64,000 nt of DNA from Aliiroseovarius salicola (GCF_027891095.1 NZ_JAQIIO010000001.1:343501-407500), one strand, 5' to 3'; shown: positions 1 through 9,712, counted from the stretch's first letter. The notes: generated by a model not told the origin, from the letters alone. Numbers and translations: made by a program.

Positions 1-270
1 GACGGTATGCCAGTCGGTGAGGGGCTTGATACCGAGGAGCTGAAGCGCCTCGTGCATCAGGACTGCGGATCATGCCACGGGCTGACGCTCAAAGGCGGTC
101 TGGGTCCTGACATCCGTCCGGAGACTCTCACCCATTACGAACCGGACATCCTTGAAACCGTGATCCTTGATGGGATCCCCGACACCCCAATGCCCCCTTG
201 GCGCCCCCTCATCACCCAAGAGGAAGCTCAGTGGATCGCCCTTTATCTTTTGAATGGAGACGCGCAATGA
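1..270 (+). CDS. nirC: NirC-like cytochrome c55X, 5' truncated by window edge
   Basis: Small periplasmic c-type cytochrome of the nir operon, a likely electron carrier during heme d1 maturation or for cytochrome cd1. The visible part has one heme-binding CGSCH motif about 20 residues from the first visible Met and a Met-Pro-Pro stretch downstream that can supply the distal Met ligand. The frame is open to base 1 with no signal peptide in view, so the true start lies upstream of the window. The stop overlaps the nirF start (ATGA at 267-270), which suggests translational coupling. The NirC call rests on size, the motif and position just before nirF; another small cytochrome c is possible. Confidence 0.8.
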   Translation, partial: DGMPVGEGLDTEELKRLVHQDCGSCHGLTLKGGLGPDIRPETLTHYEPDILETVILDGIPDTPMPPWRPLITQEEAQWIALYLLNGDAQ

Positions 271-1433
271 AACCGTTCCGCACCGCGCTCGCACTCACCC
301 TATTGATGACCACAACGGCACTCGCCGACACCAAGACCATCGCCACCGGCGATCTGGGTCTGGTGATTGAACGTGCCAAGGGCTCGGTCATCCTGATCGA
401 CCAGTCCGACCGTGCAGCCCTTGCCCGGATCGAAGGGTTGGGAGATCTGAGCCACGCCTCAATCGTCTATTCCCCGGATGAGCGCTACGCCTATGTGTTT
501 GGCCGTGACGGTGGCCTGACCAAAGTCGACATTGTCGAGCGCAAGATTGCCAACCGCGTGGTGCAAGGGGGCAATTCGATCGGCGGAGCCATTTCAGACG
601 ATGGCAAGCTGGTGGCCGTATCCAATTACGAACCCGGCGGCGTTAAGATCTTTGACGCTGATACGCTGGAGCTGGTTGCTGACCTGCCGACTGGATCAAA
701 AACCATCGGCCTTGTCGATGCACCGGGCCGCAAATTTGTATTTACCATGTGGGACACTGGGGAAACCTGGATTGCCGATATGTCCGCCGTGAAATCGGGG
801 GGCGAAGCCGAGATCACCAAGATCCCCGACATGGGGGAATATCCCTATGATGCATTGGTCACCGCCAATGGCCGCACCTATATCACCGGGCTTTTTGGCG
901 AGGATGGGCTGACCGCGCTGGACCTCTGGGCAGACAATCCCGAACCGATCCGCGTGTTGCCGAATTATGGCCGTGGTCAGGAAGAAATGCCGGTTTACAA
1001 GATGCCCCACCTCGAAGGTTGGGCGCACACAGGAGCTGAATTTGTGCTGCCTGCCGTGGGGCACCACGAGGTTCTCTGGATCGATGCCAATAGCCTCGAA
1101 GAAACCGCCCGCACCAAGACCTATGGTCAGCCAGTCTTTGCCATGGCACGGCCCGACGGACGGCAGGTTTGGGTAAACTTCGCCCACCCGCTGAATGACA
1201 CAATCCAAGTGATCGACTCGGTGTCGAAAGAGATTGTGCATGAGTTCAAACCCGGCCCTGCCGTGCTGCATATGGAATTCACGCCACGCGGTAATGAAAT
1301 CTGGGTGTCGGTGCGCGATGAAAACAAAGTGAAAATCTACGACACGCATACGTTTGAGCTGTTGCGCGAGATCGAAGCCGACAGCCCTTCAGGTATCTTC
1401 TTCACCGCCCGCGCGCACCGCACGGGGCTGTGA
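267..1433 (+). CDS. nirF: NirF, heme d1 biosynthesis beta-propeller protein
   Basis: Protein of 388 residues resembling the eight-bladed d1-type propeller domain of cytochrome cd1 without a cytochrome c domain, as expected for NirF, which acts in the late steps of heme d1 synthesis in the periplasm. It starts with a clear signal peptide (MKPFRTALALTLLM, then TTTALA before Asp). Repeated blade-like segments such as YSPDERYAYVFGRDGG and FTPRGNEIWVSVRDE are visible. The start at 267 was chosen over a longer in-frame extension because it gives the signal peptide and the 4-base ATGA overlap with nirC. Next in the operon is nirDL. Confidence 0.93.
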   Translation: MKPFRTALALTLLMTTTALADTKTIATGDLGLVIERAKGSVILIDQSDRAALARIEGLGDLSHASIVYSPDERYAYVFGRDGGLTKVDIVERKIANRVVQGGNSIGGAISDDGKLVAVSNYEPGGVKIFDADTLELVADLPTGSKTIGLVDAPGRKFVFTMWDTGETWIADMSAVKSGGEAEITKIPDMGEYPYDALVTANGRTYITGLFGEDGLTALDLWADNPEPIRVLPNYGRGQEEMPVYKMPHLEGWAHTGAEFVLPAVGHHEVLWIDANSLEETARTKTYGQPVFAMARPDGRQVWVNFAHPLNDTIQVIDSVSKEIVHEFKPGPAVLHMEFTPRGNEIWVSVRDENKVKIYDTHTFELLREIEADSPSGIFFTARAHRTGL

Positions 1434-1436
1434 GCC

Positions 1437-2432
1437 GTGGACCAGTTTGACGACATTGATCGCGCCCTGCTGGACGGGTGGCAACGGGAGTTCCCGCTCT
1501 CGCACCAGCCGTTTCAAACCATTGGCGATGCGCTGAAGATCGGTGAAAGCGAGATCCTGTCCCGCTTCACGCGACTCTTGGGCGAAGGGCAAATATCCCG
1601 GATCGGCGCGACCTGTGCGCCAAACACGGTGTCAGCCTCGACCCTCGCTGCTGTCGCCGCGCCTGAAGATCGTATTGAAGAAGTGGCCGATCTCATCAAC
1701 GAAGAGGATGGGGTCAACCACTCATATCTGCGCGAGGATCTGTGGAATATCTGGTTCGTGATGACCGGCCCGGATCGCGATTTTGTCGATGCAGCCCTTG
1801 CGCGCATCAGCGAACGGACCGGGCTTCGTGTGCTCGACCTGCGTCTGGTGCGGCCTTTCAACATCGACCTTGGGTTTAAACTGTCCGGCGACGGACAGGC
1901 CATGCCGCCCGCCCGTAAGGTGGATCATTCGGTATTGGAAGACGGCGATAAACCCATCATGTCTGCGCTCTCTTCCGGCATGACGCTGTCGCCCAGCCCC
2001 TATGCCGACCTCGCCGCTGAACTTGGTCGCAATGAAGGTGATGTTCTTCAACGTATCCGCATCCTGCAAGACGCAAAACTGATCTCGCGCCTCGGTGTGA
2101 TTGTCCGTCATCGCAAACTGGGCTGGGCGTCAAACGCCATGGTGGTCTGGGATGTGCCCGCGGACCAAATCGGAGAGATTAGCCCCAAACTTGCCGCGCA
2201 AAAAGGTGTCACCCTCTGCTACGAACGCCGCCCGGTCGAGGATGTTTGGCCCTGGCGCCTTTACACCATGTTCCACGCAAAATCCCGCGATGTGGCGCTG
2301 GAGAATATTGAGAACGCCGCGACCCTGCCGGAACTTACCGGTGTGACCCGCAAAGTGCTCTTCTCCACCCGCTGTTTCAAACAAAAAGGGGCGCTGATTT
2401 CGCGCACCCCCAAAACGGAGGTCCCCGCATGA
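1437..2432 (+). CDS. nirDL: NirDL fused siroheme decarboxylase subunit
   Basis: Protein of 331 residues made of two tandem Lrp/AsnC-like halves (about 1-155 and 170-320), each with a winged-helix segment and a ligand-binding half. It is the NirD-NirL fusion found in several alphaproteobacterial denitrifiers, where other species have separate nirD and nirL. With NirG and NirH it forms the siroheme decarboxylase that converts siroheme to 12,18-didecarboxysiroheme. The start is GTG at 1437, three bases after the nirF stop; no better ATG exists nearby. The second half has the CYERRP and WPWRLYTMFH patterns that recur in NirH. It overlaps nirG by 4 bases. Confidence 0.9.
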   Translation: MDQFDDIDRALLDGWQREFPLSHQPFQTIGDALKIGESEILSRFTRLLGEGQISRIGATCAPNTVSASTLAAVAAPEDRIEEVADLINEEDGVNHSYLREDLWNIWFVMTGPDRDFVDAALARISERTGLRVLDLRLVRPFNIDLGFKLSGDGQAMPPARKVDHSVLEDGDKPIMSALSSGMTLSPSPYADLAAELGRNEGDVLQRIRILQDAKLISRLGVIVRHRKLGWASNAMVVWDVPADQIGEISPKLAAQKGVTLCYERRPVEDVWPWRLYTMFHAKSRDVALENIENAATLPELTGVTRKVLFSTRCFKQKGALISRTPKTEVPA

Positions 2433-2878
2433 CTTTGGACCAAATCGATCGCCAGATCATCAACCGTTTGCAGGATGACCTGCCGATGATGAACCGCCCG
2501 TTCCAGCCGCTGGCCGAAGACCTGGGCATCACCGAGGCCGAGGTGCTGGATCGTGTGCGCGCCATGAAAGACGCAGGCGTACTTACCCGCTTTGGGCCGT
2601 TTTTTGATGCCGCCGCTATGGGGGGGGCCTTTTGTTTGTGCGCCATGGCGGTGCCGGAAGAGAAATTCGAGGATGTCATGACAAAGGTCAATGCACATCC
2701 CGAAGTCGCCCATAATTATGAGCGAAAGCATCAGCTGAACATGTGGTTCGTTCTGGCCTGTGAAACGCCCGAGGGGATCGGGGCCATGGCAGATGTGATC
2801 GAAGGGGAAACCGGACTGACGGTCCATCAGTTCCCCAAACTGCAAGAATTTTATATCGGCTTCCGGGTGGCGGCATGA
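2429..2878 (+). CDS. nirG: NirG siroheme decarboxylase subunit
   Basis: Lrp/AsnC-like protein of 149 residues, similar in layout to the N-terminal half of NirDL: a helix-turn-helix segment (about 5-60), then a ligand-binding half with HNYERKHQLNMWFVL. It is one of the four homologous units (D, L, G, H) of siroheme decarboxylase in heme d1 synthesis. The ATGA overlap with nirDL at 2429-2432 and the 4-base overlap with nirH mark a tightly coupled operon. G is told from H mainly by order and by the NYERKH versus CYERPR signature. Confidence 0.88.
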   Translation: MTLDQIDRQIINRLQDDLPMMNRPFQPLAEDLGITEAEVLDRVRAMKDAGVLTRFGPFFDAAAMGGAFCLCAMAVPEEKFEDVMTKVNAHPEVAHNYERKHQLNMWFVLACETPEGIGAMADVIEGETGLTVHQFPKLQEFYIGFRVAA

Positions 2879-3360
2879 CAATCGACGCAACAGACCGCAA
2901 GATCATCGAGGCGACCCAAGCGGGTCTGCCCCTGTCGCCCACGCCCTATGCCGATCTGGGGGCAATCCTTGGCCTTGATGAGGCTGAGATCCACACCCGT
3001 CTCACCGCCATGAAGGAAAGCAGCGTGATCCGCCGTATCGCCGCCGCGCCGAACCATTACAAGCTGGGCATGACCGCCAACGGGATGAGCGTCTGGGACG
3101 TCGCCGATGATCATCTATCCGAGTTGGGGCAGAAGATCGGTGCCCTACCTTATGTGACCCATTGCTACGAACGGCCCCGGGCGCTGCCCGACTGGCCCTA
3201 TAACCTGTTTGCCATGATCCATGGCGAAACCTCTGACGAGGTGGAAGAGAAACGCGCCGAAATCACAGCCATTCTAGGCGACGCGCTGCGCCAGAAAGAC
3301 ATTCTCTATTCCACTCGCATTTTGAAAAAAACGGGGCTGCGGCTTCGAAAGAAAGGGTGA
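2875..3360 (+). CDS. nirH: NirH siroheme decarboxylase subunit
   Basis: Lrp/AsnC-like protein of 161 residues, closest in pattern to the C-terminal (NirL) half of Nir[12 protein letters not shown] near the start, then [23 protein letters not shown] around residues 98-125. It is the partner subunit of NirG/NirDL in siroheme decarboxylation. The start ATG overlaps the nirG stop. The basic C-terminus ([12 protein letters not shown]) is probably just a tail. nirJ follows four bases downstream. Confidence 0.88.
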   Translation: MTIDATDRKIIEATQAGLPLSPTPYADLGAILGLDEAEIHTRLTAMKESSVIRRIAAAPNHYKLGMTANGMSVWDVADDHLSELGQKIGALPYVTHCYERPRALPDWPYNLFAMIHGETSDEVEEKRAEITAILGDALRQKDILYSTRILKKTGLRLRKKG

Positions 3361-3364
3361 GCCC

Positions 3365-4579
3365 ATGTTCCGCCTGACCGAATATATGAATCAACTCGTC
3401 ACCCCAACCCCGGTGCGTCAGCGCCGTGGAACGGGCATGGTGAAGCCGGTGGTGATCTGGAACCTGACCCGCCGTTGCAACCTGCGTTGCCGCCATTGCT
3501 ATACCGTCTCGGCGGATGTGAATTTCCCCGGTGAACTGGATGAAGCACAGGCCATGAACGTGCTGGAGGATCTTGGCGAGTTCAAAGTCCCCGCGCTGAT
3601 CCTGTCGGGCGGCGAACCGCTCGACAGCCCCTACCTGTTCCCGCTGGCAAAAGCCGCCCGTGACAAAGTGCGGGTTCTGGCGCTGTCAACAAATGGCACC
3701 AAGATTTTTGGCGAAACCGCCGACAAGGTGGCCGAGATCGGGTTTGACTATGTGGGCATTTCCATCGACGGAATTGGCGAGACTAACGACTGGTTTCGTG
3801 GCGTAGACGGTGCCTATGACGCGGCAGTCCGTGGCGTGCGCGAGCTGAAGAAGCGCGGCGTGAAAGTCGGCCTGCGCTTCTGCCTGACCGAAGGCACACA
3901 GCATCACCTGCCGGACCTTCTCAAGTTATGCGACGACGAAGGTGTGGACAAATTTTACCTCTCTCACCTCGTCTATGCAGGGCGTGGCGACAAGCACCGG
4001 GGTGAAGACGCCCATCACCAGATGACCCGCCAAGGTCTGGACTTGCTGCTGGAACGCGCGTGGGCGGCGGCGTCAGAAGACAAGCCGCTCGACATCGTCA
4101 CCGGCAACAACGACGCCGACGCGGGCTATTTCCTGCAATGGGCCGAAGAACGGTTTGACGCGGACAAAGTGGCCAACCTGCGTGACCACCTGACCGCTTG
4201 GGGCGGGAATTCGTCCGGTCTTGGCGTCGCCAATATCGACTATCTTGGCTACGTGCATCCCGACACCTATTGGTCGGACTACACGATCGGCAATGTGAAG
4301 AAGAAGAAATTCTCTGACTGGTGGACCAGCGATGACCAGATGCTGGCCACCCTGCGCACCCGCCCGCGTCCGCTCAAGGGCCGTTGCGGCGCATGCAAGA
4401 TCAAGGACATCTGCGGCGGCAACACCCGCATTCGCGCTCTGCAGGTGACTGGTGATCCCTGGGCTGAAGATCCCGCCTGCTACCTATCAAACGAAGAGAT
4501 TGGTGTGGCCGATGCCGACCGTCTTGAAACCACCCCGTTCCGAGGAAAAAGCAATGACCCGAAACATCAGTTCTATTAA
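3365..4579 (+). CDS. nirJ: NirJ radical SAM heme d1 biosynthesis enzyme
   Basis: Radical SAM enzyme of 404 residues with the CxxxCxxC cluster motif at C38, C42 and C45 ([11 protein letters not shown]). The SAM-binding SGGEPLD is near residue 80. A SPASM-like C-terminal region ([14 protein letters not shown] near 338-352) has further cysteines for an auxiliary Fe-S cluster. NirJ replaces propionate side chains with oxo groups on didecarboxysiroheme, giving the dioxo-isobacteriochlorin core. It is cytoplasmic. Its 3' end overlaps the nirN start by 26 bases. Confidence 0.93.
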   Translation: MFRLTEYMNQLVTPTPVRQRRGTGMVKPVVIWNLTRRCNLRCRHCYTVSADVNFPGELDEAQAMNVLEDLGEFKVPALILSGGEPLDSPYLFPLAKAARDKVRVLALSTNGTKIFGETADKVAEIGFDYVGISIDGIGETNDWFRGVDGAYDAAVRGVRELKKRGVKVGLRFCLTEGTQHHLPDLLKLCDDEGVDKFYLSHLVYAGRGDKHRGEDAHHQMTRQGLDLLLERAWAAASEDKPLDIVTGNNDADAGYFLQWAEERFDADKVANLRDHLTAWGGNSSGLGVANIDYLGYVHPDTYWSDYTIGNVKKKKFSDWWTSDDQMLATLRTRPRPLKGRCGACKIKDICGGNTRIRALQVTGDPWAEDPACYLSNEEIGVADADRLETTPFRGKSNDPKHQFY

Positions 4580-6125
4580 TGGCTCTCGCGCATGGCTGAT
4601 CGGTCTCGGAGCATTGTTCCTCAGCAGTACTGCTGTTGCTGATCCGGTTGCGGATTACAAAGAGTTCTGTGCCGACTGCCATCTGGAAAACCGACTTGGC
4701 GCCGCTGGCCCCGCGCTGATCCCAGAAACACTCAAGCGGATGCGTGGACCGAAAATCGAGGCCGTGATCCGCGATGGGCGGGTTGCCACCCAGATGCCCG
4801 CCTATGGCGAGGAATTGTCGGATGAGCGGATCAAGGCGCTGGCCGAATATCTCAAAACCCCGCTCGACGTGATCCCGCCCTGGGGCGAAGAAGAGATCAT
4901 GGCCAGCCGGGTGATGAACGAAGAATATGTGGCCGCGCCCAAACCGGTCTGGTCGTCAGACCCGATGAACATCACTCTGGCCGTGGAAACCGGCGATCAC
5001 CATGTGTCTGTTCTGGACGGTGATACCTTTGAGGTGCTCGACCGGTTTGCCACACCATTTGCGGTGCATGGGGGTCCGAAATTCACACCCGATGGCCACT
5101 ATGTCTTCATCATGTCGCGCGATGGCTGGGTGCAGAAATATGACATCTGGTCCCTACAGGAAGTGGGCCGCGTACGAGCCGGTCTGAACAGCCGCAATAT
5201 CGCCATGTCCGGGGACGGGAAATGGGTGGCGGTGGCAAGTTACCTGCCCAACTCGCTGACCATCCTGTCGACCGAAGACCTGTCGGTCGCCGAGGTGCAT
5301 GATGTGGTAGGCAAGAATGGCACGCCGTCGCGTGTGTCCGCGGTCTATCAGGCCCCTCCACGCGAAAGCTTTGTTCTGGCTCTGAAGGATGTGCCCGAGA
5401 TTTGGGAAGTGTCTTATGCCAAGAACCCTGACCTGAACTATTTCGGCGGCGGGCTTGCCCATGATTGGAAGATCGAAGGCCCGGTTCCGCAGGACACCAA
5501 GTTCCCGGTCCGCAAGATCACCACGCCGGACTTCCTCGACGATTTCTTCTTTGACCAGTCCTACGAGCATGTCATGGGCGCATCACGTTCCGGCGAAGGT
5601 GGATTGGTGATCGATCTTGTCATCGGCATGAAAGTGGCTGATCTGGACCTACCGGGCATGCCTCATCTTGGCTCCGGCATCACTTGGAACCGCGGGGACC
5701 GGACCGTGATGGCGACGCCCCACCTGAAAGACGGCACCGTTTCGGTGATCGATATGGACAGCTGGGAAACGGTTAAACAGATCACCACCGAAGGACCGGG
5801 TTTCTTTATGCGTAGCCATGAAAACTCGCCCTATGTCTGGGTCGATGTGTTCTTTGGCCCGAATAAGGACAAGATGCATATCATCGATAAGAACACGCTT
5901 GAGATTGTCAAAACCATTCGGCCGGTGCCAGGCGCAACCGTGGCCCATGTGGAATTCACCAAAGACGGCAGCCATGCACTGGTATCGGTCTGGGAGGACG
6001 ATGGCGAAGTCTTGATCTACGACGCGAACACGTTGGAAATAGTAAACCGCTTGCCAATGCGCAAACCATCAGGGAAATATAATGTCTGGAACAAAATCAC
6101 CTTCTCAGAAGGCACCAGCCACTGA
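4554..6125 (+). CDS. nirN: NirN, cd1-like dihydro-heme d1 dehydrogenase
   Basis: Periplasmic protein of 523 residues with the architecture of cytochrome cd1: signal peptide (hydrophobic [14 protein letters not shown], cleavage near TAVAD), a cytochrome c domain with CADCH at residues 39-43, then a d1-type beta-propeller. It is NirN rather than NirS because of its place at the end of the biosynthetic cluster after nirJ and its overall sequence; NirN oxidises dihydro-heme d1 to heme d1. The start at 4554 is preceded by GAGGAAAAAG and gives the signal peptide; an upstream in-frame ATG would add 34 residues lying inside nirJ. It overlaps the next gene by 44 bases. Confidence 0.88.
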   Translation: MTRNISSINGSRAWLIGLGALFLSSTAVADPVADYKEFCADCHLENRLGAAGPALIPETLKRMRGPKIEAVIRDGRVATQMPAYGEELSDERIKALAEYLKTPLDVIPPWGEEEIMASRVMNEEYVAAPKPVWSSDPMNITLAVETGDHHVSVLDGDTFEVLDRFATPFAVHGGPKFTPDGHYVFIMSRDGWVQKYDIWSLQEVGRVRAGLNSRNIAMSGDGKWVAVASYLPNSLTILSTEDLSVAEVHDVVGKNGTPSRVSAVYQAPPRESFVLALKDVPEIWEVSYAKNPDLNYFGGGLAHDWKIEGPVPQDTKFPVRKITTPDFLDDFFFDQSYEHVMGASRSGEGGLVIDLVIGMKVADLDLPGMPHLGSGITWNRGDRTVMATPHLKDGTVSVIDMDSWETVKQITTEGPGFFMRSHENSPYVWVDVFFGPNKDKMHIIDKNTLEIVKTIRPVPGATVAHVEFTKDGSHALVSVWEDDGEVLIYDANTLEIVNRLPMRKPSGKYNVWNKITFSEGTSH

Positions 6126-6855
6126 TCAGGAATTGGCTTTGGTCGAAGCGCTGATCGTGTCCCACGGTCAGCCTTCGGACCCTCAGCCGGCAGAAGATGC
6201 GCTTGCGGAATATACCGCGCAAATTCAGGCGGCCATTCCCGATCACACCATCGCATCTGCGACACTGGCGGCGCCCGACAAACTGGAAGAGCAGCTTGCC
6301 CGGATGGAAGACGGAGGGGTGATCTATCCCCTGTTCATGGCGGATGGCTGGTTTGTGCGCACTGCTCTGATCAATCGGATTTCCGACGCGGCCTTGAATA
6401 TTCTGGTCAGCATTATGCCGCCTTATGGGCTGGCACCGCAGTTGCCCAAAGTCGCTGCAAATGCAGTGCAAACGGAAATGCAAAAACAGGGGTGCTCCAA
6501 ACTTCTGATCGCCGCCCACGGGTCCGCTTATGGCGATGCCCCTGCGGCATCAGCCCGTCTTTTCATGGAGCGATTGCAGAAAGAAATGCCCGAGGCCACG
6601 ATGGATCTTGGCTTTCTCGAACAGGAACCTTCAATCGGCGACAAGGCCCGCGCTCTTGGCGAAGGCACCATTTGTCTCCCGTTTTTTGCCATGATGGGTG
6701 ATCATGTACGCCTTGATATTCCCGCCGCGTTGAAAATGGGCGAATTCAAAGGACCTGTCCTGCCGTCGATCAGCCATCTGGAGGGCGCCGATCAGATTGC
6801 GATTACCGCGTTGTCCCAAGCTTTGGCCAAACGGAAGTCCACTGGAGCAGCGTGA
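6082..6855 (+). CDS. CbiX/SirB-type chelatase-like protein at end of nir operon
   Basis: Protein of 257 residues with two chelatase-like halves: VSHGQP (His28) in the N-terminal half and AAHGSAYGD (His146) in the C-terminal half, the pattern of CbiX/SirB sirohydrochlorin chelatases. Since siroheme is the precursor of heme d1, a ferrochelatase feeding the pathway is a reasonable inference. The start ATG at 6082 lies inside nirN (44-base overlap), so expression is probably coupled. Alternatives are a cobalt chelatase or a non-catalytic chaperone. It is the last gene of the operon; a weak stem-loop follows. Confidence 0.75.
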   Translation: MSGTKSPSQKAPATDQELALVEALIVSHGQPSDPQPAEDALAEYTAQIQAAIPDHTIASATLAAPDKLEEQLARMEDGGVIYPLFMADGWFVRTALINRISDAALNILVSIMPPYGLAPQLPKVAANAVQTEMQKQGCSKLLIAAHGSAYGDAPAASARLFMERLQKEMPEATMDLGFLEQEPSIGDKARALGEGTICLPFFAMMGDHVRLDIPAALKMGEFKGPVLPSISHLEGADQIAITALSQALAKRKSTGAA

Positions 6856-6884
6856 CAAGCACATATCGCGTCACGCAAAGATTT

Positions 6885-6904
6885 GCCGGAATCTTCTTTC
6901 CGGC
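6885..6904 (+). terminator. stem-loop after the nir operon
   Basis: Inverted repeat GCCGGAA / TTCCGGC with a 6-base loop lies 30 bases after the last nir-operon stop, between convergent genes. It lacks a real T-tract (ATCCCTTCT follows), so it is at best a weak intrinsic terminator. A second repeat, GCGTGAC/GTCACGC, sits just upstream. Confidence 0.4.
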
Positions 6905-6940
6905 ATCCCTTCTCATTCGTGCAACTCGCGATTTCTCTTT

Positions 6941-7669
6941 TTAGTGCTGAGCTGGAGACTCCGCCGAACCGCCTCCAAGATACAAGATCGCAGCTTCGGT
7001 ACGGTTGCGCACCCCCAACTTGGTGATCACATGGTGAATGTGCAGCTTAATCGTGTGCTCAGACAAATCCAGTTCAGACGCAATCGTTTTGTTGGGTTTG
7101 CCCTCAGAAACCAGCGCCAGCACTTCGCGTTCACGGTCGGTCAAATCCGACAAATCCGCGTCTGGCACTTGTGGTCCACCGCCATTCAGCGTGGGTTTCT
7201 CATCCATCAGCTCTTCCGGTATGTATTTCCCACCACACAAGAGCAATCGCATGATTGAAAGCCAGATATCGAACTGTTGGTTCATGGGAAGGTAGCTGAC
7301 TTTGCCCCTGATCCCATCTTTCAACAATCCATGAAAAATCGATGCCGCAAGATCCGCATCGCGATACCCGACAACAATCTGACATGAGATTTCATTTAAG
7401 GCATATTTGTCCAGCAACACGGGCAATTGATCCGCCATTGCCTCATCAAGTATGATTGCTACCACATCTGACAGATCGGTTATGAATTCCCGCAGGTCTT
7501 CCAATCTGTCAAATCGTTCAAACGAAACCCCATCGAATTCAACGTTGGAAATACGGACGATCTGATCGGAAAAACTGAAGGCATTACCTACAAAGGCCAC
7601 GGTCGGCCTGTGTTTTCCTGATCGTGCAGCTAAACCGGGCGCGAGTGCGCGCCCATCCCCACCAAACAT
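6941..7669 (-). CDS. LuxR-family transcriptional regulator
   Basis: Protein of 242 residues with a C-terminal LuxR/FixJ helix-turn-helix (about 170-235): LTDREREVLALVSEGKPNK, TIASELDLSEHTIKLHIHHV, then NRTEAAILYL. The N-terminal region (20-140) has a receiver-like fold but no obvious phosphoacceptor triad, so activation by phosphorylation is doubtful. It is convergent with the nir operon and followed upstream by a long AT-rich leader. The target is unknown; orphan LuxR regulators near roseobacter motility genes are common, but that link is inference. Confidence 0.75.
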   Translation of the reverse strand: MFGGDGRALAPGLAARSGKHRPTVAFVGNAFSFSDQIVRISNVEFDGVSFERFDRLEDLREFITDLSDVVAIILDEAMADQLPVLLDKYALNEISCQIVVGYRDADLAASIFHGLLKDGIRGKVSYLPMNQQFDIWLSIMRLLLCGGKYIPEELMDEKPTLNGGGPQVPDADLSDLTDREREVLALVSEGKPNKTIASELDLSEHTIKLHIHHVITKLGVRNRTEAAILYLGGGSAESPAQH

Positions 7670-8249
7670 TCACTTCCCCCTCAAATACTTTTTTGCAACA
7701 CCTCTTCACTGATCACGAATTCAAAGCTCTCTCGAGTTGCCCAATTAAAACATGCATCAATAACAATACCTAATAGTTTAGGTGATAATCAGAAGATCAC
7801 AACTTGGCTAAATGGCTAAGACTGGCGCATTATTTGCGGCATTTGGTAAATATTTTGATTAGTTTCGATTTATCAACTCAAAGATGATTACCATAAATTT
7901 TTCAGTAAGTTATAAGCTGTATTCCCTTTAAACCTGCCTTTTAGGGAATAGACACTTTGGATGAAATAAATTGCGATTTGCAAACAATTCTCGCTGACCG
8001 GCAGGTGACCCGCTCGCATCAGGCACTCATATTTTGGTCTAACTGATTGATATTCTATCCTACTTCACAGGCATAGACATATTGGGGAACAAAAGCTCAT
8101 CACATCAACAGATTCGGGCATGGATCTTCAGATCACAATCGGTGACATGGCTGACAATCCGCCTCGCCCATGTCCGACATTTCAGCATCAGCAACTGTAG
8201 ATATATGAATTCACCCTCGAGAGATCCACACAGCTCGACTTTAACCGTC
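7670..8249. other. AT-rich intergenic region upstream of the LuxR gene
   Basis: 580 bases with no convincing gene. It is clearly more AT-rich than its surroundings and is the upstream region of the minus-strand LuxR-type gene. A spaced dyad, TTGAT at 7855-7859 and ATCAA at 7872-7876 (12-base gap), is visible; the gap is too wide for an FNR box (N4) but could be another operator. The other half of the region is the 3' flank of the DUF983 gene. Confidence 0.5.
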
Positions 8250-8630
8250 TTAGAAACCGTGCATCCGATTGGCCCATTGATAGGCCACCATCAACCCTTT
8301 CATACGCGGCAAAAGCAGCAGAGAACTGATCACCGCAATGACCGACAGCGAAAGTGCAAAGACCAACGGTTCAGGTTCGAACTGAGTATAGAGGATATGC
8401 ATCGCGATACCGAGCACATGACCGACAATCAAAATCGTGAGATAGGCCGGACCGTCATCCGCCCGTTGGTGGAAAAGTTCTTCTCCACATTCAGAGCAGC
8501 AGTCATTTACCTTGAGATAGGAATGCAAAAGCGCACCATCTCCGCAATTCGGGCAACGCAGGCGCAACCCTTTGGCCACGGCGGGCTTCCAAGGGCGAAC
8601 GCCCTGATCCATCGAATGCACATCACTCAT
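8250..8630 (-). CDS. DUF983 family membrane protein
   Basis: Protein of 126 residues with two CxxC knuckles (CPNC about 26-29 and CSEC about 45-48, with a nearby extra Cys), followed by two hydrophobic helices (YLTILIVGHVLGIAMHILY and LVFALSLSVIAVISSLLLL). This is the DUF983 layout: an N-terminal zinc-ribbon-like part and a C-terminal membrane hairpin. The function is unknown. In alphaproteobacteria DUF983 genes are often near NUDIX or cytochrome oxidase assembly genes; neither is seen here. Confidence 0.82.
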   Translation of the reverse strand: MSDVHSMDQGVRPWKPAVAKGLRLRCPNCGDGALLHSYLKVNDCCSECGEELFHQRADDGPAYLTILIVGHVLGIAMHILYTQFEPEPLVFALSLSVIAVISSLLLLPRMKGLMVAYQWANRMHGF

Positions 8631-8826
8631 GGGTTTGCTCCATCTTCACGAGGTCGGCTCCTCCCTCGCCATTCGAGTTCATTAACGTGTTTTGTATTTC
8701 CTGCCAAAACAAATTCCCGTAATCCCTGTCGCCAAGTTGTCACAGGCAATTCCCACTGCGTAGCGTCACGTTTGGAGCGGACGACAATCCGAGGTAGCAG
8801 GGTACGATGAACAGATGAGGTTTCCG

Positions 8827-8971
8827 ATGAGCGATAAGCTTTTGTTCCAACAAGAAGGCGACATGGCCATCCTGACCCTGAACGCCCCTGAAACGCGCAA
8901 TGTATAAGATCAATGCCGAGGCCACCTATGCACTTCCAAAGCGACGAGCTTCCGCATTCAAAGGGCGCTGA
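8827..8971 (+). pseudogene. enoyl-CoA hydratase remnant, internally deleted
   Basis: Starting at ATG 8827 the frame reads a typical crotonase N-terminus (MSDKLLFQQEGDMAILTLN, then APETRNV) and stops at 8907. The next bases, in another frame, read a typical crotonase C-terminus (EATYALPKRRASAFKGR, stop 8969-8971). Only about 25 N-terminal and 20 C-terminal codons of a roughly 260-codon gene remain, so the core, with the oxyanion hole and catalytic Glu, has been deleted. The stop abuts the ATG of the next gene at 8972, so the lost gene was probably translationally coupled to it. Confidence 0.78.
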
Positions 8972-9616
8972 ATGACACCAATCCTCTATTCCTTTCGCCG
9001 TTGCCCCTATGCAATCCGTGCCCGTCTGGCGATTGCCAGTTCTGGGCAAGAGGTGAAGCTGCGCGAGATATTGTTGCGTGACAAACCCGCCGCCTTTCTG
9101 GCGGCATCGCCCAGCGCCACGGTGCCCTGCCTTGTAACGGAAACCGAGGTCATCGACGAAAGTCTGGATGTGATGAAATGGGCGTTGAACCAGTCTGACC
9201 CTGAGGATCTCTTGTCCATGCCGGATGAGGGCCATGCTTTGATCGACCGGTGTGACGGACCGTTCAAGCAAGCTCTGGATCGCACCAAATATGCCTCTCG
9301 GCATCCGGATCATGATCCGGAAATCGAGCGCGCAAAGGCAATGGGTATCCTGTCCGACCTTACTCCGCGTCTTGACAGGCACAGGTTTTTATTTGGTCCA
9401 AAAGCCTCACTGGCTGACCTTGCTGTCCTGCCGTTCCTGCGCCAGTTTGCCATGATCGACAAAGCCAGATTTGATCACGATGCACCGGACCAGGTTCGCA
9501 TATGGCTGGATAATTTCCTTGAAAGTCAGCGCCTTGCTGATGTGATGCAAAAATTTCCGGTCTGGTCGGAAGGGGATGAACCTTTACGATTCCCTGTAGG
9601 CAGAACAACCCCATGA
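8972..9616 (+). CDS. glutathione S-transferase-like protein
   Basis: Protein of 214 residues with a thioredoxin-fold N-terminus (about 1-75) carrying RRCPYAIRARLAI, where the CPY motif can bind glutathione, and the cis-Pro-like ATVPCLV near residue 51. An all-helical C-terminal half contains LFGPKASLADLAVLPFLRQF, the usual GST N-capping region. It probably conjugates or reduces small electrophiles; the substrate is unknown. The start directly follows the stop of the enoyl-CoA hydratase remnant, so the two were once one operon. Confidence 0.85.
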   Translation: MTPILYSFRRCPYAIRARLAIASSGQEVKLREILLRDKPAAFLAASPSATVPCLVTETEVIDESLDVMKWALNQSDPEDLLSMPDEGHALIDRCDGPFKQALDRTKYASRHPDHDPEIERAKAMGILSDLTPRLDRHRFLFGPKASLADLAVLPFLRQFAMIDKARFDHDAPDQVRIWLDNFLESQRLADVMQKFPVWSEGDEPLRFPVGRTTP

Positions 9617-9712
9617 TCCTGTTGCGCCGCATTCTGACACCGTACGGCGCTTTCCTTTGATCTTAAGAAACTGCTGACGATATAGGCTCGATTTTCACAA
9701 TTCGAGGGTGTC

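Noticed and set aside
7855..7876. TTGAT...ATCAA upstream of the LuxR gene as an FNR box
   Set aside because: The half-sites are separated by 12 bases rather than 4, so it does not fit the FNR family spacing.
8627..9382. Long minus-strand open frame of about 250 codons over the glutathione transferase gene
   Set aside because: It is antisense to a clear GST, has no family similarity and crosses the crotonase remnant; it is a shadow of the GC-rich coding strand.
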